64,000 nt of DNA, from assembly GCF_022819085.1 (NCBI RefSeq), contig NZ_JALHAG010000001.1, positions 207,395-271,394 on the forward strand, in the 5' to 3' direction. The notes under the pieces are model-generated. The model was not told where the DNA came from, made no database searches, and worked only from the letters and a program-made list of their open reading frames with translations. The DNA is from Planococcus ruber. GTDB taxonomy: Bacteria; Bacillota; Bacilli; Bacillales_A; Planococcaceae. A program made the translations under genes and the position numbers. Shown piece after piece: positions 34,700 to 46,176 of the stretch (position 1 is its first letter; each line of letters opens with the position of its first letter).

Positions 34700-35485
34700 A
34701 TGGATTCTCTATTCCAGCATTTCCGTAAAGACGAACAGCCATTTATCGAACAAGTTTCTGGATGGATGATTGATGTGGAAGATCGCTATACGCCTAAATT
34801 GACGGACTTTCTCGACCCGCGCCAGCGTTTTATCGTACAGTCTGTGCTTGGTTCAAGCGAAATTCAAATGGCTGCTTCCGGCTTGTTTGAAGACGCTGAA
34901 CGCCAGCGCGTGCTTCTGTACCCATCGTATTACGAAGTCCAAAAAGAAGATTTCCGCATAACCGTTTATGAGCTGAAGTATCCGACGAAATTCGTCACGC
35001 TGCAGCACCCGGAAGTGCTGGGGTCTATGATGGCGATTGGGCTAGACCGCAGCAAATTCGGCGATATCCGGATTGACGGGCAAACGATTCAATTGGCGGT
35101 CGCTGATGAAGTGAGCGCTTATTTGCATGCGAATTTCACTTCCGCTTCCAAAGTGAAAGTGCATTTGGAAGAAGTGGCAAATGAAGAAGAATTTCTCACC
35201 GTGAAGGAAGAATGGTCGGAGGAAAACCATACAGTCAGTTCGATGAGACTGGATACCGTCATGAGCTCTGTCTACAATATTTCCCGCCAGAAAGCGTCTT
35301 CGTTGATCACAGGCGGCAAAGTGAAAGTAAATTGGACCGTTCAGGAGCAGGCTTCGTTTGAATTGCACGAATCCGACATGCTGTCATCGAGAGGGCTTGG
35401 CCGAGTGAAAGTGCTGGCAGTAGAAGGGCGTACGAAAAAAGATAAAATCCGCCTTCAAATCGGGCGTTTGGAAAGCAACAAATAA
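34700..35485 (+). CDS. ylmH: S4-domain RNA-binding protein YlmH
   Basis: A 261-residue protein with a C-terminal S4 RNA-binding domain (about 180-240; LDTVMSSVYNISRQKASSLI, then GGKVKVNW). Recent work on Bacilli places YlmH in rescue of stalled 50S-peptidyl-tRNA, overlapping with RqcH, which is also in this window. I start at ATG 34700 behind AAAGGGG, giving MDSLFQHFRKDE. The upstream TTG at 34664 lies in the terminator tail. Confidence 0.9.
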   Translation: MDSLFQHFRKDEQPFIEQVSGWMIDVEDRYTPKLTDFLDPRQRFIVQSVLGSSEIQMAASGLFEDAERQRVLLYPSYYEVQKEDFRITVYELKYPTKFVTLQHPEVLGSMMAIGLDRSKFGDIRIDGQTIQLAVADEVSAYLHANFTSASKVKVHLEEVANEEEFLTVKEEWSEENHTVSSMRLDTVMSSVYNISRQKASSLITGGKVKVNWTVQEQASFELHESDMLSSRGLGRVKVLAVEGRTKKDKIRLQIGRLESNK

Positions 35486-35512
35486 GCGCAACTGAAAAAT
35501 TACGAAATATTA

Positions 35513-35541
35513 CTGATATTTATGCCAATGGACTGTATAAT
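35513..35541 (+). promoter_or_regulatory. Promoter for divIVA
   Basis: CTGATA (35513-35518) and TATAAT (35536-35541) are 17 bases apart, 38 bases before the divIVA start. Confidence 0.7.
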
Positions 35542-35578
35542 GTAAATTACGACGAGATGTTAAGGAGAGGTGCACGAA

Positions 35579-36094
35579 ATGCCATTATCCCCGCTGGATA
35601 TACATAATAAAGAATTTAGCCGAGGATTCAGAGGATATCAGGAAGACGAAGTCAATGAATTCCTGGATCAGATCATCAAAGACTATGAACTTTTGCTGAA
35701 AGAGAAAAAGGAACTCGAAGAGCGTTTGAAACAGACGGATGAACGCGTCGGCCATTTTACGACCATTGAATCCACTTTGCAAAAATCGATTGTCGTTGCG
35801 CAGGAAGCGGCAGAAGAAGTGCGCCGCAATTCTCAGAAAGAAGCGAAATTGATTGTACGCGAAGCGGAGAAAAATGCGGACCGCATCGTCAATGAGTCTC
35901 TCACAAAAGCCCGCCGCATCGCCATGGAAATCGATGAATTGAAGAAACAATCCAAAGTATTCCGCAATCGTTTCAGAATGCTTGTCGAAGCCCAGCTGGA
36001 TCTGATTGATACAGATGATTGGGAAACTTTGATGGAATATGACATCGATACGACTAATTTGGACAAGCTGGAAGCGAAAAAAGAAGAATACTGA
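35579..36094 (+). CDS. divIVA: Cell division/polarity protein DivIVA
   Basis: A 171-residue coiled-coil protein that senses negative membrane curvature and recruits the Min system in Bacilli. The N-terminal lipid-binding domain is clear: LSPLDIHNKEFSRGFRGYQ, then DEVNEFLDQI, to about residue 50. A long coiled coil covers about 30-60 and 75-155. The start at 35579 gives MPLSPLDI behind AAGGAGAGG; three codons upstream there is another in-frame codon that is less likely. It has its own promoter. Confidence 0.96.
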   Translation: MPLSPLDIHNKEFSRGFRGYQEDEVNEFLDQIIKDYELLLKEKKELEERLKQTDERVGHFTTIESTLQKSIVVAQEAAEEVRRNSQKEAKLIVREAEKNADRIVNESLTKARRIAMEIDELKKQSKVFRNRFRMLVEAQLDLIDTDDWETLMEYDIDTTNLDKLEAKKEEY

Positions 36095-36096
36095 AC

Positions 36097-36125
36097 TTGA
36101 CGCTTTCGTAGCTTGCTTTTATAAT
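36097..36125 (+). promoter_or_regulatory. Promoter of the ileS T-box transcript
   Basis: TTGACG (36097-36102) and TATAAT (36120-36125) are 17 bases apart and lie directly upstream of the T-box leader. Confidence 0.85.
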
Positions 36126-36159
36126 TACATGAAATAGTTTTTAAAACGACTATACACAA

Positions 36160-36396
36160 ACGCATTGATAGAGACAGTATTCATTTCAATTCGACAAAGC
36201 GATCCAGGGATAGTGGGAGCCTGGTGAAGGATGTTGTGAAGAAATCACTCTTGAGCAGTTTTGGTGAACTGGAGTAGCCAAAACCGTCCACGCCACGTTA
36301 CGGCGATCGAGTGGCAGCTTATTCGAGCTGCAACAAGGGTGGTACCGCGAGTTTAAGCTCCTCGTCCCTTTCCAGGGATGGGGGGCTTTTTATTAT
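36160..36396 (+). promoter_or_regulatory. T-box riboswitch for isoleucine, ileS leader
   Basis: The T-box core AAGGGTGGTACCGCG is at 36335-36349; its TGGT pairs with the ACCA end of uncharged tRNA-Ile. A likely specifier codon ATC (36244-36246) lies in GAAATCACTC, fitting isoleucine. The terminator stem is AGCTCCTCGTCCCT against AGGGATGGGGGGCT (about 36356-36387), followed by T residues. Binding of uncharged tRNA-Ile allows readthrough into ileS. The leader and promoter fill the 321-base gap between divIVA and ileS. Confidence 0.95.
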
Positions 36397-36415
36397 GTCT
36401 ACAGGAGGAATTTTG

Positions 36416-39172
36416 ATGGAATACAAAGATACGTTATTGATGCCGAAAACCGACTTTCCGATGCGCGGCAATTTGCCGAACCGGGAACCGGAAATGCAGA
36501 AAAAATGGGATGACATGAACATTTACCAGAAATCATTAGAACGCACAAAAGGGCGTCCGTTCTTCATTCTTCACGATGGCCCGCCGTATGCAAACGGCGA
36601 TCTTCATATGGGACATGCGTTGAACAAAGTGTTAAAAGATATGATCGTCCGCTCCCGTTCGATGATGGGCTTCCATGCCCCATATGTTCCGGGCTGGGAT
36701 ACGCACGGTCTGCCGATCGAACAGGCATTGACCAATAAAGGCGTCAACCGCAAAGAAATGTCGCTTGCTGAATTCCGCAAGCTTTGTGAAGAATATGCAT
36801 ATGAGCAGATCGACAATCAGCGTTCACAGTTCAAGCGCATCGGTGTCCGCGGCGATTGGGAAAATCCATATGTGACTTTGAAGCCTGCTTATGAAGCGCG
36901 CCAGATCGAAGTATTCGGGAAGATGGCGAGCAAAGGCTATATCTACAAAGGCTTGAAGCCGGTTTACTGGTCCCCATCAAGTGAATCTTCTTTAGCAGAA
37001 GCTGAAATTGAATATCAGGATAAAAAATCCCCTTCGATCTATGTTTCATTCCCGGTAACAGATGGGAAAGGCGTATTGGCAGAAGGCACTAAATTGATCA
37101 TCTGGACAACGACGCCTTGGACAATCCCGGCAAACTTGGGAATCACGGTCCATGCGGATCTGGATTATGTAGAAGTTTCAGTAAACGGCTCACTATTCGT
37201 CATTGCACGTGCATTGCTTGAAGATGTAGCTAAGGAACTGGAATGGTCAGATTATGAAGTGGTCCGTGAAATGAAGGGTGAGAAACTCGAGCACATCTTA
37301 GCGAAACACCCATTATATGACCGCACTTCACTGGTGATGCTTGGCGACCACGTTACGACGGATTCCGGTACCGGCTGTGTACACACGGCGCCAGGGCACG
37401 GGGAAGACGATTTCTTAGTCGGCAAAAAATACGGCTTGGATGTTCTTTGCCCGGTTGACGAGCGCGGGGTCATGACGGCTGAAGCGCCTGGATTCGAAGG
37501 CGAATTCTATGACAAAGCCAATAAATCGATCACAGAAGCATTGGATGCAGCAGGAGCGCTTGAAAAACTTTCGTTCATCACGCACTCGTATCCACATGAC
37601 TGGCGCACGAAAAAGCCGGTCATCTATCGCGCGACGGCTCAATGGTTTGTATCAATTGAAGCATTCCGCGACCAGATCCTAAAAGCGATCAATGAAACGA
37701 CATTCACTCCTGCATGGGGCGAAACGAGATTATTCAATATGCTGCGCGACCGCGGCGATTGGAATATTTCACGCCAGCGTGTATGGGGCGTGCCGATTCC
37801 AGTATTTTATGCTGAAAATGGCGACCCGGTCATCACGGATGAAACGATTGCCCACATTTCCGCTTTGTTCCGTGAACACGGATCGAACGTTTGGTTCGAA
37901 CGTTCAGTGGCAGAACTTCTGCCGGCCGGATTTACGCATCCAAGCAGCCCGAACGGCATTTTCACAAAAGAAACGGACATCATGGATGTTTGGTTCGATT
38001 CTGGATCGTCTCACCAAGGCGTGTTGGACGAGCGCGAAGACCTTCAATATCCGGCTGATCTGTATTTGGAAGGGTCTGACCAATACCGCGGATGGTTCAA
38101 CTCATCCCTATCTACAAGTGTAGCCATCAACGGAATCGCGCCATATAAAGGCGTGTTGAGCCACGGCTTCACGCTTGACGGCAACGGCCGCAAGATGAGT
38201 AAATCTCTTGGGAACGTCATCGTTCCTGCTAAAGTGATGAACCAAATGGGTGCAGATATTCTGCGTCTTTGGGTAGCATCTGTCGACTATACCGCGGACG
38301 TTCGCGTATCGGATGAAAACTTCAAGCAAGTATCGGAAGTTTACCGCAAAATCCGCAATACGCTGAAATTCCTTCACGGCAACTTGGCGGATTTCAATGA
38401 ACAAGAGCATCGCGTAGCATTCGAAGACATGCGTGAAATGGATCAGTACATGGTCATGAAATTAAACAAAATGATTGATGCAGTGAAGAAAGGCTATGAA
38501 ACTTACGAGTTCTCATCCATCTACCACGCATTGAACGGCTATTGCCAAAACGATTTGAGTTCGTTCTATCTGGACGTTGCAAAAGACGTTGTCTATATCG
38601 AAGCAGCTGACCACCCGCATCGCCGTGCCATGCAAACGGTCATGTTTGATTCATTGATGGCGATCTTGAAATTGGCAACGCCGATCATTCCGCATACGAC
38701 GGATGAAATGTGGGGCTACCTAGGATTTGTGGAAGAGAAAAGCGTTCAGCTGACCGACTTCCCAGAAAGCCAGGAGAATCCGGCATTCACCGATTTGGAA
38801 GCAAAATGGTCCCAATTCATGGACGTGCGTGATGCCGTCTTGAAAGCGCTGGAAGAAGCACGAGCTGCAAAAGTCATCGGCAAGTCGCTGGAAGCGAAAG
38901 TGACGGTTTTCGGCAATGAAGAATTGCAAAACTTGTTATCTTCTGTAGATGACAATGTGGCACAATTGTTCATCGTTTCCCAATACGAATTTGGCGGTGC
39001 AGAAGCGCCTGAAAACGCATTGCACTTGAACGATGTAGCGGTAGTCGTAGAAAAAGCGGAAGGTGAAAAATGCGAACGCTGCTGGACGGTTTCAAAAGAA
39101 ATCGGCCAAAGTGAAGCGCATCCGACGCTTTGCCCGCGCTGCGCAAGTGTCGTAGAAACACAATACGCTTAA
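36416..39172 (+). CDS. ileS: Isoleucyl-tRNA synthetase
   Basis: A 918-residue class Ia synthetase. The HIGH-type motif appears as HMGH in [14 protein letters not shown] (around residue 58-71) and the KMSKS loop in [10 protein letters not shown] (around 591). The CP1 editing domain lies between them. A C-terminal zinc site is made by CERCW and CPRCA near residues 885 and 905. The bacterial length and zinc finger fit the mupirocin-sensitive type of ileS1, by family inference. ATG at 36416 with AGGAGGAA follows the T-box terminator. The longer open frame from 36311 runs through the T-box and is not real. Confidence 0.97.
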   Translation: MEYKDTLLMPKTDFPMRGNLPNREPEMQKKWDDMNIYQKSLERTKGRPFFILHDGPPYANGDLHMGHALNKVLKDMIVRSRSMMGFHAPYVPGWDTHGLPIEQALTNKGVNRKEMSLAEFRKLCEEYAYEQIDNQRSQFKRIGVRGDWENPYVTLKPAYEARQIEVFGKMASKGYIYKGLKPVYWSPSSESSLAEAEIEYQDKKSPSIYVSFPVTDGKGVLAEGTKLIIWTTTPWTIPANLGITVHADLDYVEVSVNGSLFVIARALLEDVAKELEWSDYEVVREMKGEKLEHILAKHPLYDRTSLVMLGDHVTTDSGTGCVHTAPGHGEDDFLVGKKYGLDVLCPVDERGVMTAEAPGFEGEFYDKANKSITEALDAAGALEKLSFITHSYPHDWRTKKPVIYRATAQWFVSIEAFRDQILKAINETTFTPAWGETRLFNMLRDRGDWNISRQRVWGVPIPVFYAENGDPVITDETIAHISALFREHGSNVWFERSVAELLPAGFTHPSSPNGIFTKETDIMDVWFDSGSSHQGVLDEREDLQYPADLYLEGSDQYRGWFNSSLSTSVAINGIAPYKGVLSHGFTLDGNGRKMSKSLGNVIVPAKVMNQMGADILRLWVASVDYTADVRVSDENFKQVSEVYRKIRNTLKFLHGNLADFNEQEHRVAFEDMREMDQYMVMKLNKMIDAVKKGYETYEFSSIYHALNGYCQNDLSSFYLDVAKDVVYIEAADHPHRRAMQTVMFDSLMAILKLATPIIPHTTDEMWGYLGFVEEKSVQLTDFPESQENPAFTDLEAKWSQFMDVRDAVLKALEEARAAKVIGKSLEAKVTVFGNEELQNLLSSVDDNVAQLFIVSQYEFGGAEAPENALHLNDVAVVVEKAEGEKCERCWTVSKEIGQSEAHPTLCPRCASVVETQYA

Positions 39173-39181
39173 AAGTCTTGG

Positions 39182-39218
39182 AACAGGAAGAGCCGAATCG
39201 GGTTCTTCCTGTTTTTTA
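39182..39218 (+). terminator. Terminator after ileS
   Basis: AACAGGAAGAGCC / GGTTCTTCCTGTT (39182-39194 with 39200-39212) with one G-T pair is followed by TTTTT. Confidence 0.93.
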
Positions 39219-39375
39219 TTTTGGAAAAGTGGATTGGAAAGTAAATGAAAAGAATGGATCCCAAACCAATATTCATTCAACTGGCGAGAAAAAGAGCACT
39301 TGGCTTTAGCCTGCATACTTTTTTAGCGGGGGATGTGTTAAAATAAACTGACTGATGAATTGACGGGGGAAACAC

Positions 39376-39852
39376 ATGTTTATTTATTATGGAATTGCAT
39401 TGCTGATCGTTGCAGCTGATCAGTGGACAAAATGGCTAGTACTGAAACAGATGGAGTTAGGCGAACGCATCCCGGTAATGGAACCTTATTTAGCGTGGCT
39501 TTCGCACCGCAATCGAGGGGCAGCCTGGGGAATGCTGGAAGGGAAAATGTGGCTTTTCGCCATCATTACGATAGCAGTTATTATCGGCATTCTTTATTAC
39601 TTCCATAAACACGCAAAAGGGCAGCCATTATTCCAATTGAGTTTAATGATTATCCTTGGCGGAGCGGTCGGAAATTTCATCGACCGGATGTTCCGAGGGG
39701 AAGTTGTCGATTTTGTAGATGTTTTAATCCCGGTCATCAACTATGATTTTCCGATCTTCAATGTAGCGGATGCAGCATTGACCGTCGGTGTGGTGTTGAT
39801 GATTATATTTGTCATTTATGACGAAAAACAAGAAAAGAAAAAGGTGTCTTAA
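39376..39852 (+). CDS. lspA: Lipoprotein signal peptidase (signal peptidase II)
   Basis: A 158-residue membrane aspartyl protease that cleaves prolipoprotein signal peptides. Four helices are visible. The catalytic aspartates are in GNFIDRMFRGEVVDFVD (around residues 99-115) and FNVADAALTVG (around 130). The lipoprotein encoded at 57352 is one likely substrate. The stop overlaps the ylyB start by one base. I could not define a good promoter in the 150 bases upstream. Confidence 0.96.
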   Translation: MFIYYGIALLIVAADQWTKWLVLKQMELGERIPVMEPYLAWLSHRNRGAAWGMLEGKMWLFAIITIAVIIGILYYFHKHAKGQPLFQLSLMIILGGAVGNFIDRMFRGEVVDFVDVLIPVINYDFPIFNVADAALTVGVVLMIIFVIYDEKQEKKKVS

Positions 39853-40763
39853 TGGAAGATTTAACGTTAGAAATTACAGAAGAAATGGCTGGAGAACGCA
39901 TTGATAAAGTCGTTTCAGCAATGGATGAAGATTGGTCGCGCTCGCAGATCGCGAACTGGGTCAAAGACGGTGCCATCAAAGTCAACGGCGAAACGGTCAA
40001 ACCGAATTATAAAGTGCGGCTGGACGATGTCATTATCGCCACTCCGCCGATTCTAGAAGAACTGGACGTTGTTCCGGAAGATTTGAATTTGGAGATTGTT
40101 TATGAAGATGCAGATGTATTAGTCGTGAATAAACCAAAAGGAATGGTGGTCCATCCGGCTCCAGGCCATTCTCAAGGCACATTAGTCAACGGATTAATGC
40201 ATCATTGCACCGATTTATCAGGCATTAACGGCGTCGTTCGCCCTGGAATTGTCCACCGAATCGATAAAGATACGTCGGGCTTATTGATGGTCGCTAAAAA
40301 TGATGCAGCCCACCAATCGCTCGTGGACCAATTGGTGAAAAAAACCGTGACGCGTAAATATGTGGCGCTTGTCCATGGCCATATACCGCACGACAAAGGA
40401 ACGATTGATGCACCGATCGCACGCGATCCGAAAGAACGCCAGAACATGTCGGTGGTGGATAAAGGCAAGCATGCTGTCACACATTTCCGCGTATTAGAAC
40501 GTTTTGGCAATTTCACGCTAGTGGAATGCCGTCTGGAAACAGGGCGTACCCATCAAATCCGTGTCCATATGAAATATATCGGCTTCCCGCTAGTCGGCGA
40601 TCCAAAGTACGGACCGCGGAAAACGATGGAAATCGGCGGGCAGGCGCTTCATGCAGAAGTGATCGGATTCAATCATCCGAAGACCGGCGAATACATGGAA
40701 TTCTCAGCGGACATGCCTGCAGAATTCGCGGAGCTTTTGGAATCTCTTCGAAAGAAGGATTGA
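39852..40763 (+). CDS. ylyB: RluA-family 23S rRNA pseudouridine synthase, YlyB
   Basis: A 303-residue protein with an N-terminal S4 domain (about 12-70) and a RluA/RluD catalytic domain. The catalytic aspartate lies in HRIDKDTSGLL (around residue 137), and LVECRLETGRTHQIRVH (around 218) is the second signature. It isomerises uridines in 23S rRNA, probably in the RluD manner; the exact sites are unknown. The order lspA-ylyB-pyrR is the same as in B. subtilis. The pyr promoter overlaps its stop codon. Confidence 0.92.
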   Translation: MEDLTLEITEEMAGERIDKVVSAMDEDWSRSQIANWVKDGAIKVNGETVKPNYKVRLDDVIIATPPILEELDVVPEDLNLEIVYEDADVLVVNKPKGMVVHPAPGHSQGTLVNGLMHHCTDLSGINGVVRPGIVHRIDKDTSGLLMVAKNDAAHQSLVDQLVKKTVTRKYVALVHGHIPHDKGTIDAPIARDPKERQNMSVVDKGKHAVTHFRVLERFGNFTLVECRLETGRTHQIRVHMKYIGFPLVGDPKYGPRKTMEIGGQALHAEVIGFNHPKTGEYMEFSADMPAEFAELLESLRKKD

Positions 40764-40789
40764 CAAACCGCCAAGTTGTTCTTTATACT
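40760..40789 (+). promoter_or_regulatory. Promoter of the pyr operon
   Basis: A full-consensus TTGACA (40760-40765) and TATACT (40784-40789) are 18 bases apart. The -35 box overlaps the ylyB stop codon. Confidence 0.9.
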
Positions 40790-40814
40790 TGAAAAAACTA
40801 ATCGAATAAGCAAC

Positions 40815-41493
<679 letters not shown>

Positions 41494-41511
41494 GAATAGG
41501 GGCGAAAGAGT

Positions 41512-42798
41512 GTGAGTGAAGCAATTTTAGATATAAAAGACAAACCGAAAGCGGGCCAATGGATCTCTTTGAGCCTGCAGCATATGTTCGCCATGTTCGG
41601 CGCAACGATCCTGGTGCCGCAATTAGTCGGCTTAAGCCCGGCGATCGCACTCCTGACAAGCGGAATTGCGACCATCATCTTCATCATCATCACCCAATTT
41701 AAAGTGCCGGCTTATCTGGGATCGTCCTTCGCTTTCATTGTTCCGATCACGATCGCGACGGAAACTGGCGGCATCGGATCCGCAATGATCGGCGCCATGT
41801 TTGTGTCACTTGTCTACGCAATCGTCGCTCTGATCATCTGGAAGACCGGCTATCGCTGGCTCATGAAGCTCTTGCCGCCGATCGTGGTGGGACCGGTCAT
41901 CATCGTGATCGGCCTGGCCTTGTCCGGGACGGCAGTAGACATGGCGATGAACATTACGGTCAACGACGTCAGCCAGTACAGCTTCAAGCATTTCTCCGCA
42001 GCGCTGGTTACCCTGATCACGGCCATCATCTGCAATATCTATTTCAAGAACATCATCAGCTTGATGCCGATCTTAATCGGGATCATCATCGGCTATCTTT
42101 ACTCCGCGATGATCGGAATCATCGATTACACAGCAATCACCGAAGCGAATTGGTTTGCGGTGCCGGACTTCCTGATTCCCGGAGCCGACTATTCCTTTAC
42201 GGTGACGCCGACGTTGCTGTTTGTGATGGTGCCGATTGCGATTGTCACGATCTCTGAACATATCGGGCATCAGCTCGTGCTCGGAAAAATCGTCAAACGA
42301 AATTACATAAAAGATCCAGGATTGCATCGCTCGATTCTGGGCGACGGCATCGGGACTTTTATCTCTTCACTGGTCGGCGGACCACCGAAGACGACTTACG
42401 GCGAGAACATCGGCGTACTGGCCATCACACGCGTCTACAGCGTCTACGTGATTTTAGGCGCTGCCGTCTTCGCCATCATCTTTTCGTTTCTTGGCAAAGT
42501 GATGGCGGTGATTGATACCATTCCAACAGCGGTGCTTGGCGGCATATCGATTTTGCTGTTCGGGATCATCGCATCATCCGGCCTTCGCATGCTGGTCGAT
42601 AACGGCATCGATTTCGGGGACAAGCGGAATCTCGTAATTTCATCGGTCATCCTGGTCATCGGGATCGGCGGAGCGAAAATCGAATTTAGCGAAGCGTTCT
42701 CAGTGGAAGGCATGGCGTTGGCTGCCATCATCGGGGTTTTGCTGAACCTGATCTTGCCGGGGCGCAATAAGGAAGAACTTGACGACGGAACTGAATAA
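41512..42798 (+). CDS. pyrP: Uracil permease PyrP
   Basis: A 428-residue nucleobase:cation symporter-2 (UraA-type) protein with about fourteen helices. The family motif is visible in PIAIVTISEHIGHQLVLG (around residue 240) and in GGPPKTTYGENIGVLAIT (around 289). It imports uracil, which PyrR or another phosphoribosyltransferase converts to UMP. The start is GTG at 41512 behind AGGGGCGAAAG. It is followed at once by the second attenuator. Confidence 0.95.
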   Translation: MSEAILDIKDKPKAGQWISLSLQHMFAMFGATILVPQLVGLSPAIALLTSGIATIIFIIITQFKVPAYLGSSFAFIVPITIATETGGIGSAMIGAMFVSLVYAIVALIIWKTGYRWLMKLLPPIVVGPVIIVIGLALSGTAVDMAMNITVNDVSQYSFKHFSAALVTLITAIICNIYFKNIISLMPILIGIIIGYLYSAMIGIIDYTAITEANWFAVPDFLIPGADYSFTVTPTLLFVMVPIAIVTISEHIGHQLVLGKIVKRNYIKDPGLHRSILGDGIGTFISSLVGGPPKTTYGENIGVLAITRVYSVYVILGAAVFAIIFSFLGKVMAVIDTIPTAVLGGISILLFGIIASSGLRMLVDNGIDFGDKRNLVISSVILVIGIGGAKIEFSEAFSVEGMALAAIIGVLLNLILPGRNKEELDDGTE

Positions 42799-42800
42799 TC

Positions 42801-42903
42801 ACCTTTTAATGAATGTCCAGAGAGGCATGGAAAGGTTTGGATCATGGGCTTGCTATGCCCTTATTTCCTCACACCTTCCTGCCCCTTGGAAGGTGTTTTT
42901 TTA
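42801..42903 (+). promoter_or_regulatory. PyrR-dependent attenuator 2, between pyrP and pyrB
   Basis: The binding hairpin is closed by ACCTTT (42801-42806) and AAAGGT (42831-42836), with TGTCCAGAGAGGCATGG at 42814-42830. The terminator is ACACCTTCC / GGAAGGTGT (42871-42879 with 42888-42896) and seven T. It controls entry into the biosynthetic genes pyrB to pyrE. Confidence 0.95.
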
Positions 42904-42926
42904 TAGCTGAAATGAGGAAAGGGCGG

Positions 42927-43802
42927 ATGAACATGCCGGACGTATTGACAATGAACACCTTAGACAACGAAACCATTATGCATCTGCTGAAGCGTGCAGG
43001 CGAATTCAAGAGCGGCAAAAGCCAGCCGCTAAGCGGAACGGTCGTGAACTTGTTTTTTGAACCAAGCACCCGGACGAAAATGAGCTTCGAGATGGCGGAA
43101 CACAAAATGGGCTTGACGGTTCTGCCTTTTGAAACAGCGTTCTCGAGTGTGTTAAAAGGAGAGACGCTTTACGATACGGTCAAAACGTTCGAAGCGATCG
43201 GCGTCGATGGTGTCATCATCCGCCATGAAGAAGAAGCGTATTACGAACAGCTTGCTGGCTGCAGGATTCCGGTCATCAACGGCGGGGACGGCTCCGGCCA
43301 GCACCCGACGCAGTCACTCCTCGATTTGTTCACGATTTATCAGGAGTTCGGCAAAATCGCTGGCATACATGTAACGATAGTAGGCGATATCGCCCATAGC
43401 CGGGTAGCCAAATCCAATGCAGCTGCTTTAGAAAAACTTGGCGCAAACGTTTCCTTTGTCTGTCCGGACGAATGGGGCGGCGGCTATGAGACATCCGAAC
43501 AGTTCGATGATTTTATTGAAACGACGGATGTGGTCATGATGCTCCGCGTCCAACACGAGCGCCATGCTGTATCCGCTTTGTTTTCGAAGGAGAACTACCA
43601 CAAGCAATTCGGCTTAACGGAAGAGCGGGAGAAAAAAATGAAAGATTCGGCGATCATTATGCATCCAGCACCCATCAATAGAGGAGTGGAAATTTCGGAT
43701 TGTTTAGTGGAATGCAGCCGCTCACGGATCTTCAAGCAAATGGAAAACGGCGTCTTTATCCGGATGGCAGTACTGGAATACGCAATGAAAGGGAGAGTTT
43801 GA
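42927..43802 (+). CDS. pyrB: Aspartate carbamoyltransferase catalytic subunit
   Basis: A 291-residue enzyme joining carbamoyl phosphate and aspartate. The carbamoyl-phosphate site [12 protein letters not shown] lies around residue 46, and [15 protein letters not shown] is around 122; [11 protein letters not shown] follows near 246. ATG at 42927 is chosen for the GAGGAAAGG site; another ATG two codons later is possible. The longer frame from 42813 runs through the attenuator and is rejected. No regulatory PyrI gene is present, as in other Bacilli. Confidence 0.95.
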   Translation: MNMPDVLTMNTLDNETIMHLLKRAGEFKSGKSQPLSGTVVNLFFEPSTRTKMSFEMAEHKMGLTVLPFETAFSSVLKGETLYDTVKTFEAIGVDGVIIRHEEEAYYEQLAGCRIPVINGGDGSGQHPTQSLLDLFTIYQEFGKIAGIHVTIVGDIAHSRVAKSNAAALEKLGANVSFVCPDEWGGGYETSEQFDDFIETTDVVMMLRVQHERHAVSALFSKENYHKQFGLTEEREKKMKDSAIIMHPAPINRGVEISDCLVECSRSRIFKQMENGVFIRMAVLEYAMKGRV

Positions 43803-43804
43803 CA

Positions 43805-45082
43805 ATGGACTTATTCATCAAAAACGTAAACATGCTGAAAAATGGAGAGCTGGCACCGGCCGCTGTCCGCATCAAAAATGGACGGATTGAAGAAATCGGC
43901 GCTGAACTGGCGGCACAAGGAGAACCTGAAATAGACGGCAAAGGCCGCTTGATCGCTCCGGGATTTGTCGACGTCCACGTACATTTGCGGGAGCCGGGCG
44001 GCGAGCAGAAAGAAACGATCGAAAGCGGAACGCATGCTGCGGCAAGAGGCGGCTTTACAACGATCAGCGCGATGCCAAATACGCGGCCTGTACCGGATAC
44101 AAAAGAAAATCTCCAGCATGTGAATGGGTTGATTGAGAAAAACGCCCGGATCCGCGTGTTGCCTTACGCTTCGATCACGATCCGCGAAGCAGGAAAAGAA
44201 CGCACGAACCTTAAGGAATTGAAAGAGCATGGCGCATTTGCTTTCACGGATGACGGAGTGGGAATCCAGGAAGCCGGGATGATGTACGAAACGATGCTGG
44301 ATGCAGCAAAGATTGACATGGCGGTTGTCGCGCATTGCGAAGACAATAGCCTCATATACGACGGGGTGATGCATGAAGGGAAGCGCAGCAAAGAGCTAGG
44401 GCTAAAAGGCATCCCTTCAATCGCAGAATCTGTACATATTGCACGGGACGTGCTGCTCGCTGAAGCAGCCGGTGCCCATTACCACGTATGCCACGTATCG
44501 ACGAAAGAATCGGTGAGGGTGATCAGGGATGCGAAACGGGCGGGCATCCGGGTGACAGCGGAAGTGACGCCGCATCATCTGTTAATGACGGAAGATGATA
44601 TTCCAGGAAACGATGCGAATTACAAAATGAATCCGCCGCTTCGCGCGAAAGAAGATTTAGAAGCGCTCCATGAAGGCTTGCTGGATGGCACGATTGATTT
44701 TATTGCAACGGACCATGCTCCGCATACCGTTCAGGAAAAATCGAACGGCATGGAGAAAGCGCCGTTTGGCATTGTCGGATTCGAAACCGCGTTTCCGCTT
44801 CTTTATACGCATTTTGTCGAAACGGGTAAATGGACGCTCACGCAATTGATCGATTGGCTGACGGTGAAGCCGAGCCAAACGTTCAGCTTGCCGCACGGCA
44901 CGATAGAAGAAGGGGGCATTGCAGACCTGGTTTTAATCGATCTTGAGCGAGAAGAAAAAATCGATTCGGAGACGTTTTTATCAAAAGGCAAGAACACGCC
45001 TTTCAATGGCTGGGCATGCAAAGGCTGGCCTGCAATGACCATTTTCGGAGGACAAATCGTTTGGCAGGAGGAGGACAAATAA
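43805..45082 (+). CDS. pyrC: Dihydroorotase
   Basis: A 425-residue zinc amidohydrolase that cyclises carbamoyl aspartate. The metal-binding [10 protein letters not shown] lies around residue 57, and further ligands are in VVAHCED (about 178), YHVCHVST (about 230) and ATDHAPHT (about 302). ATG at 43805 is two bases after pyrB and has AAAGGGAG upstream. The stop overlaps carA by one base. Confidence 0.96.
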   Translation: MDLFIKNVNMLKNGELAPAAVRIKNGRIEEIGAELAAQGEPEIDGKGRLIAPGFVDVHVHLREPGGEQKETIESGTHAAARGGFTTISAMPNTRPVPDTKENLQHVNGLIEKNARIRVLPYASITIREAGKERTNLKELKEHGAFAFTDDGVGIQEAGMMYETMLDAAKIDMAVVAHCEDNSLIYDGVMHEGKRSKELGLKGIPSIAESVHIARDVLLAEAAGAHYHVCHVSTKESVRVIRDAKRAGIRVTAEVTPHHLLMTEDDIPGNDANYKMNPPLRAKEDLEALHEGLLDGTIDFIATDHAPHTVQEKSNGMEKAPFGIVGFETAFPLLYTHFVETGKWTLTQLIDWLTVKPSQTFSLPHGTIEEGGIADLVLIDLEREEKIDSETFLSKGKNTPFNGWACKGWPAMTIFGGQIVWQEEDK

Positions 45083-46176
45083 TGAAGCGTTATTTAATCT
45101 TGGAAGACGGAACGGTATTTGAAGGAACGGCATTCGGAAGCGAAGAAGCATCCGTGGGCGAAGTGGTGTTCAACACAAGCATGACCGGCTATCAGGAAAT
45201 CCTTTCAGACCCTTCTTACTGCGGGCAGATTGTCACGATGACGTATCCGTTAATCGGCAACTACGGCATCAACAGCGACGATTTCGAATCGATCGAACCG
45301 GCTGTCAAAGGAATGGTCGTCCGGGAAGCGGCGGAATTCCCTTCAAATTTCCGCTGCAATACGACCTTGGATGAATTATTCCGCATCAAAGGAATTCCGG
45401 GAATAGCGGAAATCGATACACGGAAATTGACGCGGCTGATCCGTTCAAAAGGTTCGATCAAAGGCGTTTTGACAGCAGCCGATGAAGCGGTGGACGTTGT
45501 GAAAGTTGTTGAGAAATTACAGCAGACCGAATTGCCGTCTGATCAAGTAGCCAAGGTTTCAACGTCTCGGCCGTATCCGAGCCCGGGACGCGGCAAACGG
45601 GTCGTATTGATTGACTACGGCATGAAGCACGGCATTCTGCGGGAGCTCAATAAACGCGATTGCGACGTCATTGTGGTGCCGTATAATACGACGTCCCAGG
45701 AAATTCTGGCTTGGGGACCGGACGGCGTCATGCTGTCGAACGGACCGGGAGACCCGAAAGATGTGGAAGAATGTGTAAAAGTCGTCCGTGAATTGCTGGG
45801 CGAAGTGCCGATTTTTGGAATTTGCCTAGGGCACCAATTATTCGCCCGAGCGTGCGGCGCAGAAACGTTTAAATTGAAATTCGGCCACCGCGGCGGCAAC
45901 CACCCGGTCAAGGATTTGACGACGGGACGCATCGAAATCACTTCACAGAATCACGGCTATGCCGTTGACGAAGAGACGCTGCAAGGGACGCGGCTGAAAG
46001 TGACGCACCGAGCGGTCAATGACGGAACGAATGAGGGCCTCTGCCATTTGGATCATCCGGCTTTCACCGTGCAATACCATCCCGAATCATCGCCGGGTCC
46101 GGAGGATTCCAATTACCTGTTTGACCGTTTCATCGACATCATGAACGCAACTCGAAAGGAGCAGCAATATGCCTAA
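45082..46176 (+). CDS. pyrAA: Carbamoyl-phosphate synthase small (glutaminase) subunit, pyrimidine-specific
   Basis: A 364-residue subunit that releases ammonia from glutamine. The class I amidotransferase triad is visible: Cys in [12 protein letters not shown] (around residue 245), and His and Glu in [11 protein letters not shown] (around 331). The N-terminal domain starts [12 protein letters not shown]. It overlaps pyrC by one base and the large subunit gene by eight bases, which supports equimolar synthesis. Confidence 0.96.
   Translation: MKRYLILEDGTVFEGTAFGSEEASVGEVVFNTSMTGYQEILSDPSYCGQIVTMTYPLIGNYGINSDDFESIEPAVKGMVVREAAEFPSNFRCNTTLDELFRIKGIPGIAEIDTRKLTRLIRSKGSIKGVLTAADEAVDVVKVVEKLQQTELPSDQVAKVSTSRPYPSPGRGKRVVLIDYGMKHGILRELNKRDCDVIVVPYNTTSQEILAWGPDGVMLSNGPGDPKDVEECVKVVRELLGEVPIFGICLGHQLFARACGAETFKLKFGHRGGNHPVKDLTTGRIEITSQNHGYAVDEETLQGTRLKVTHRAVNDGTNEGLCHLDHPAFTVQYHPESSPGPEDSNYLFDRFIDIMNATRKEQQYA

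Noticed and set aside
36311-36415. N-terminal extension of ileS
   Set aside because: The open frame runs through the T-box core and its terminator; the real start at 36416 has an AGGAGGAA site.
42813-42926. N-terminal extension of pyrB
   Set aside because: It is the translated second PyrR attenuator, with no ribosome site.
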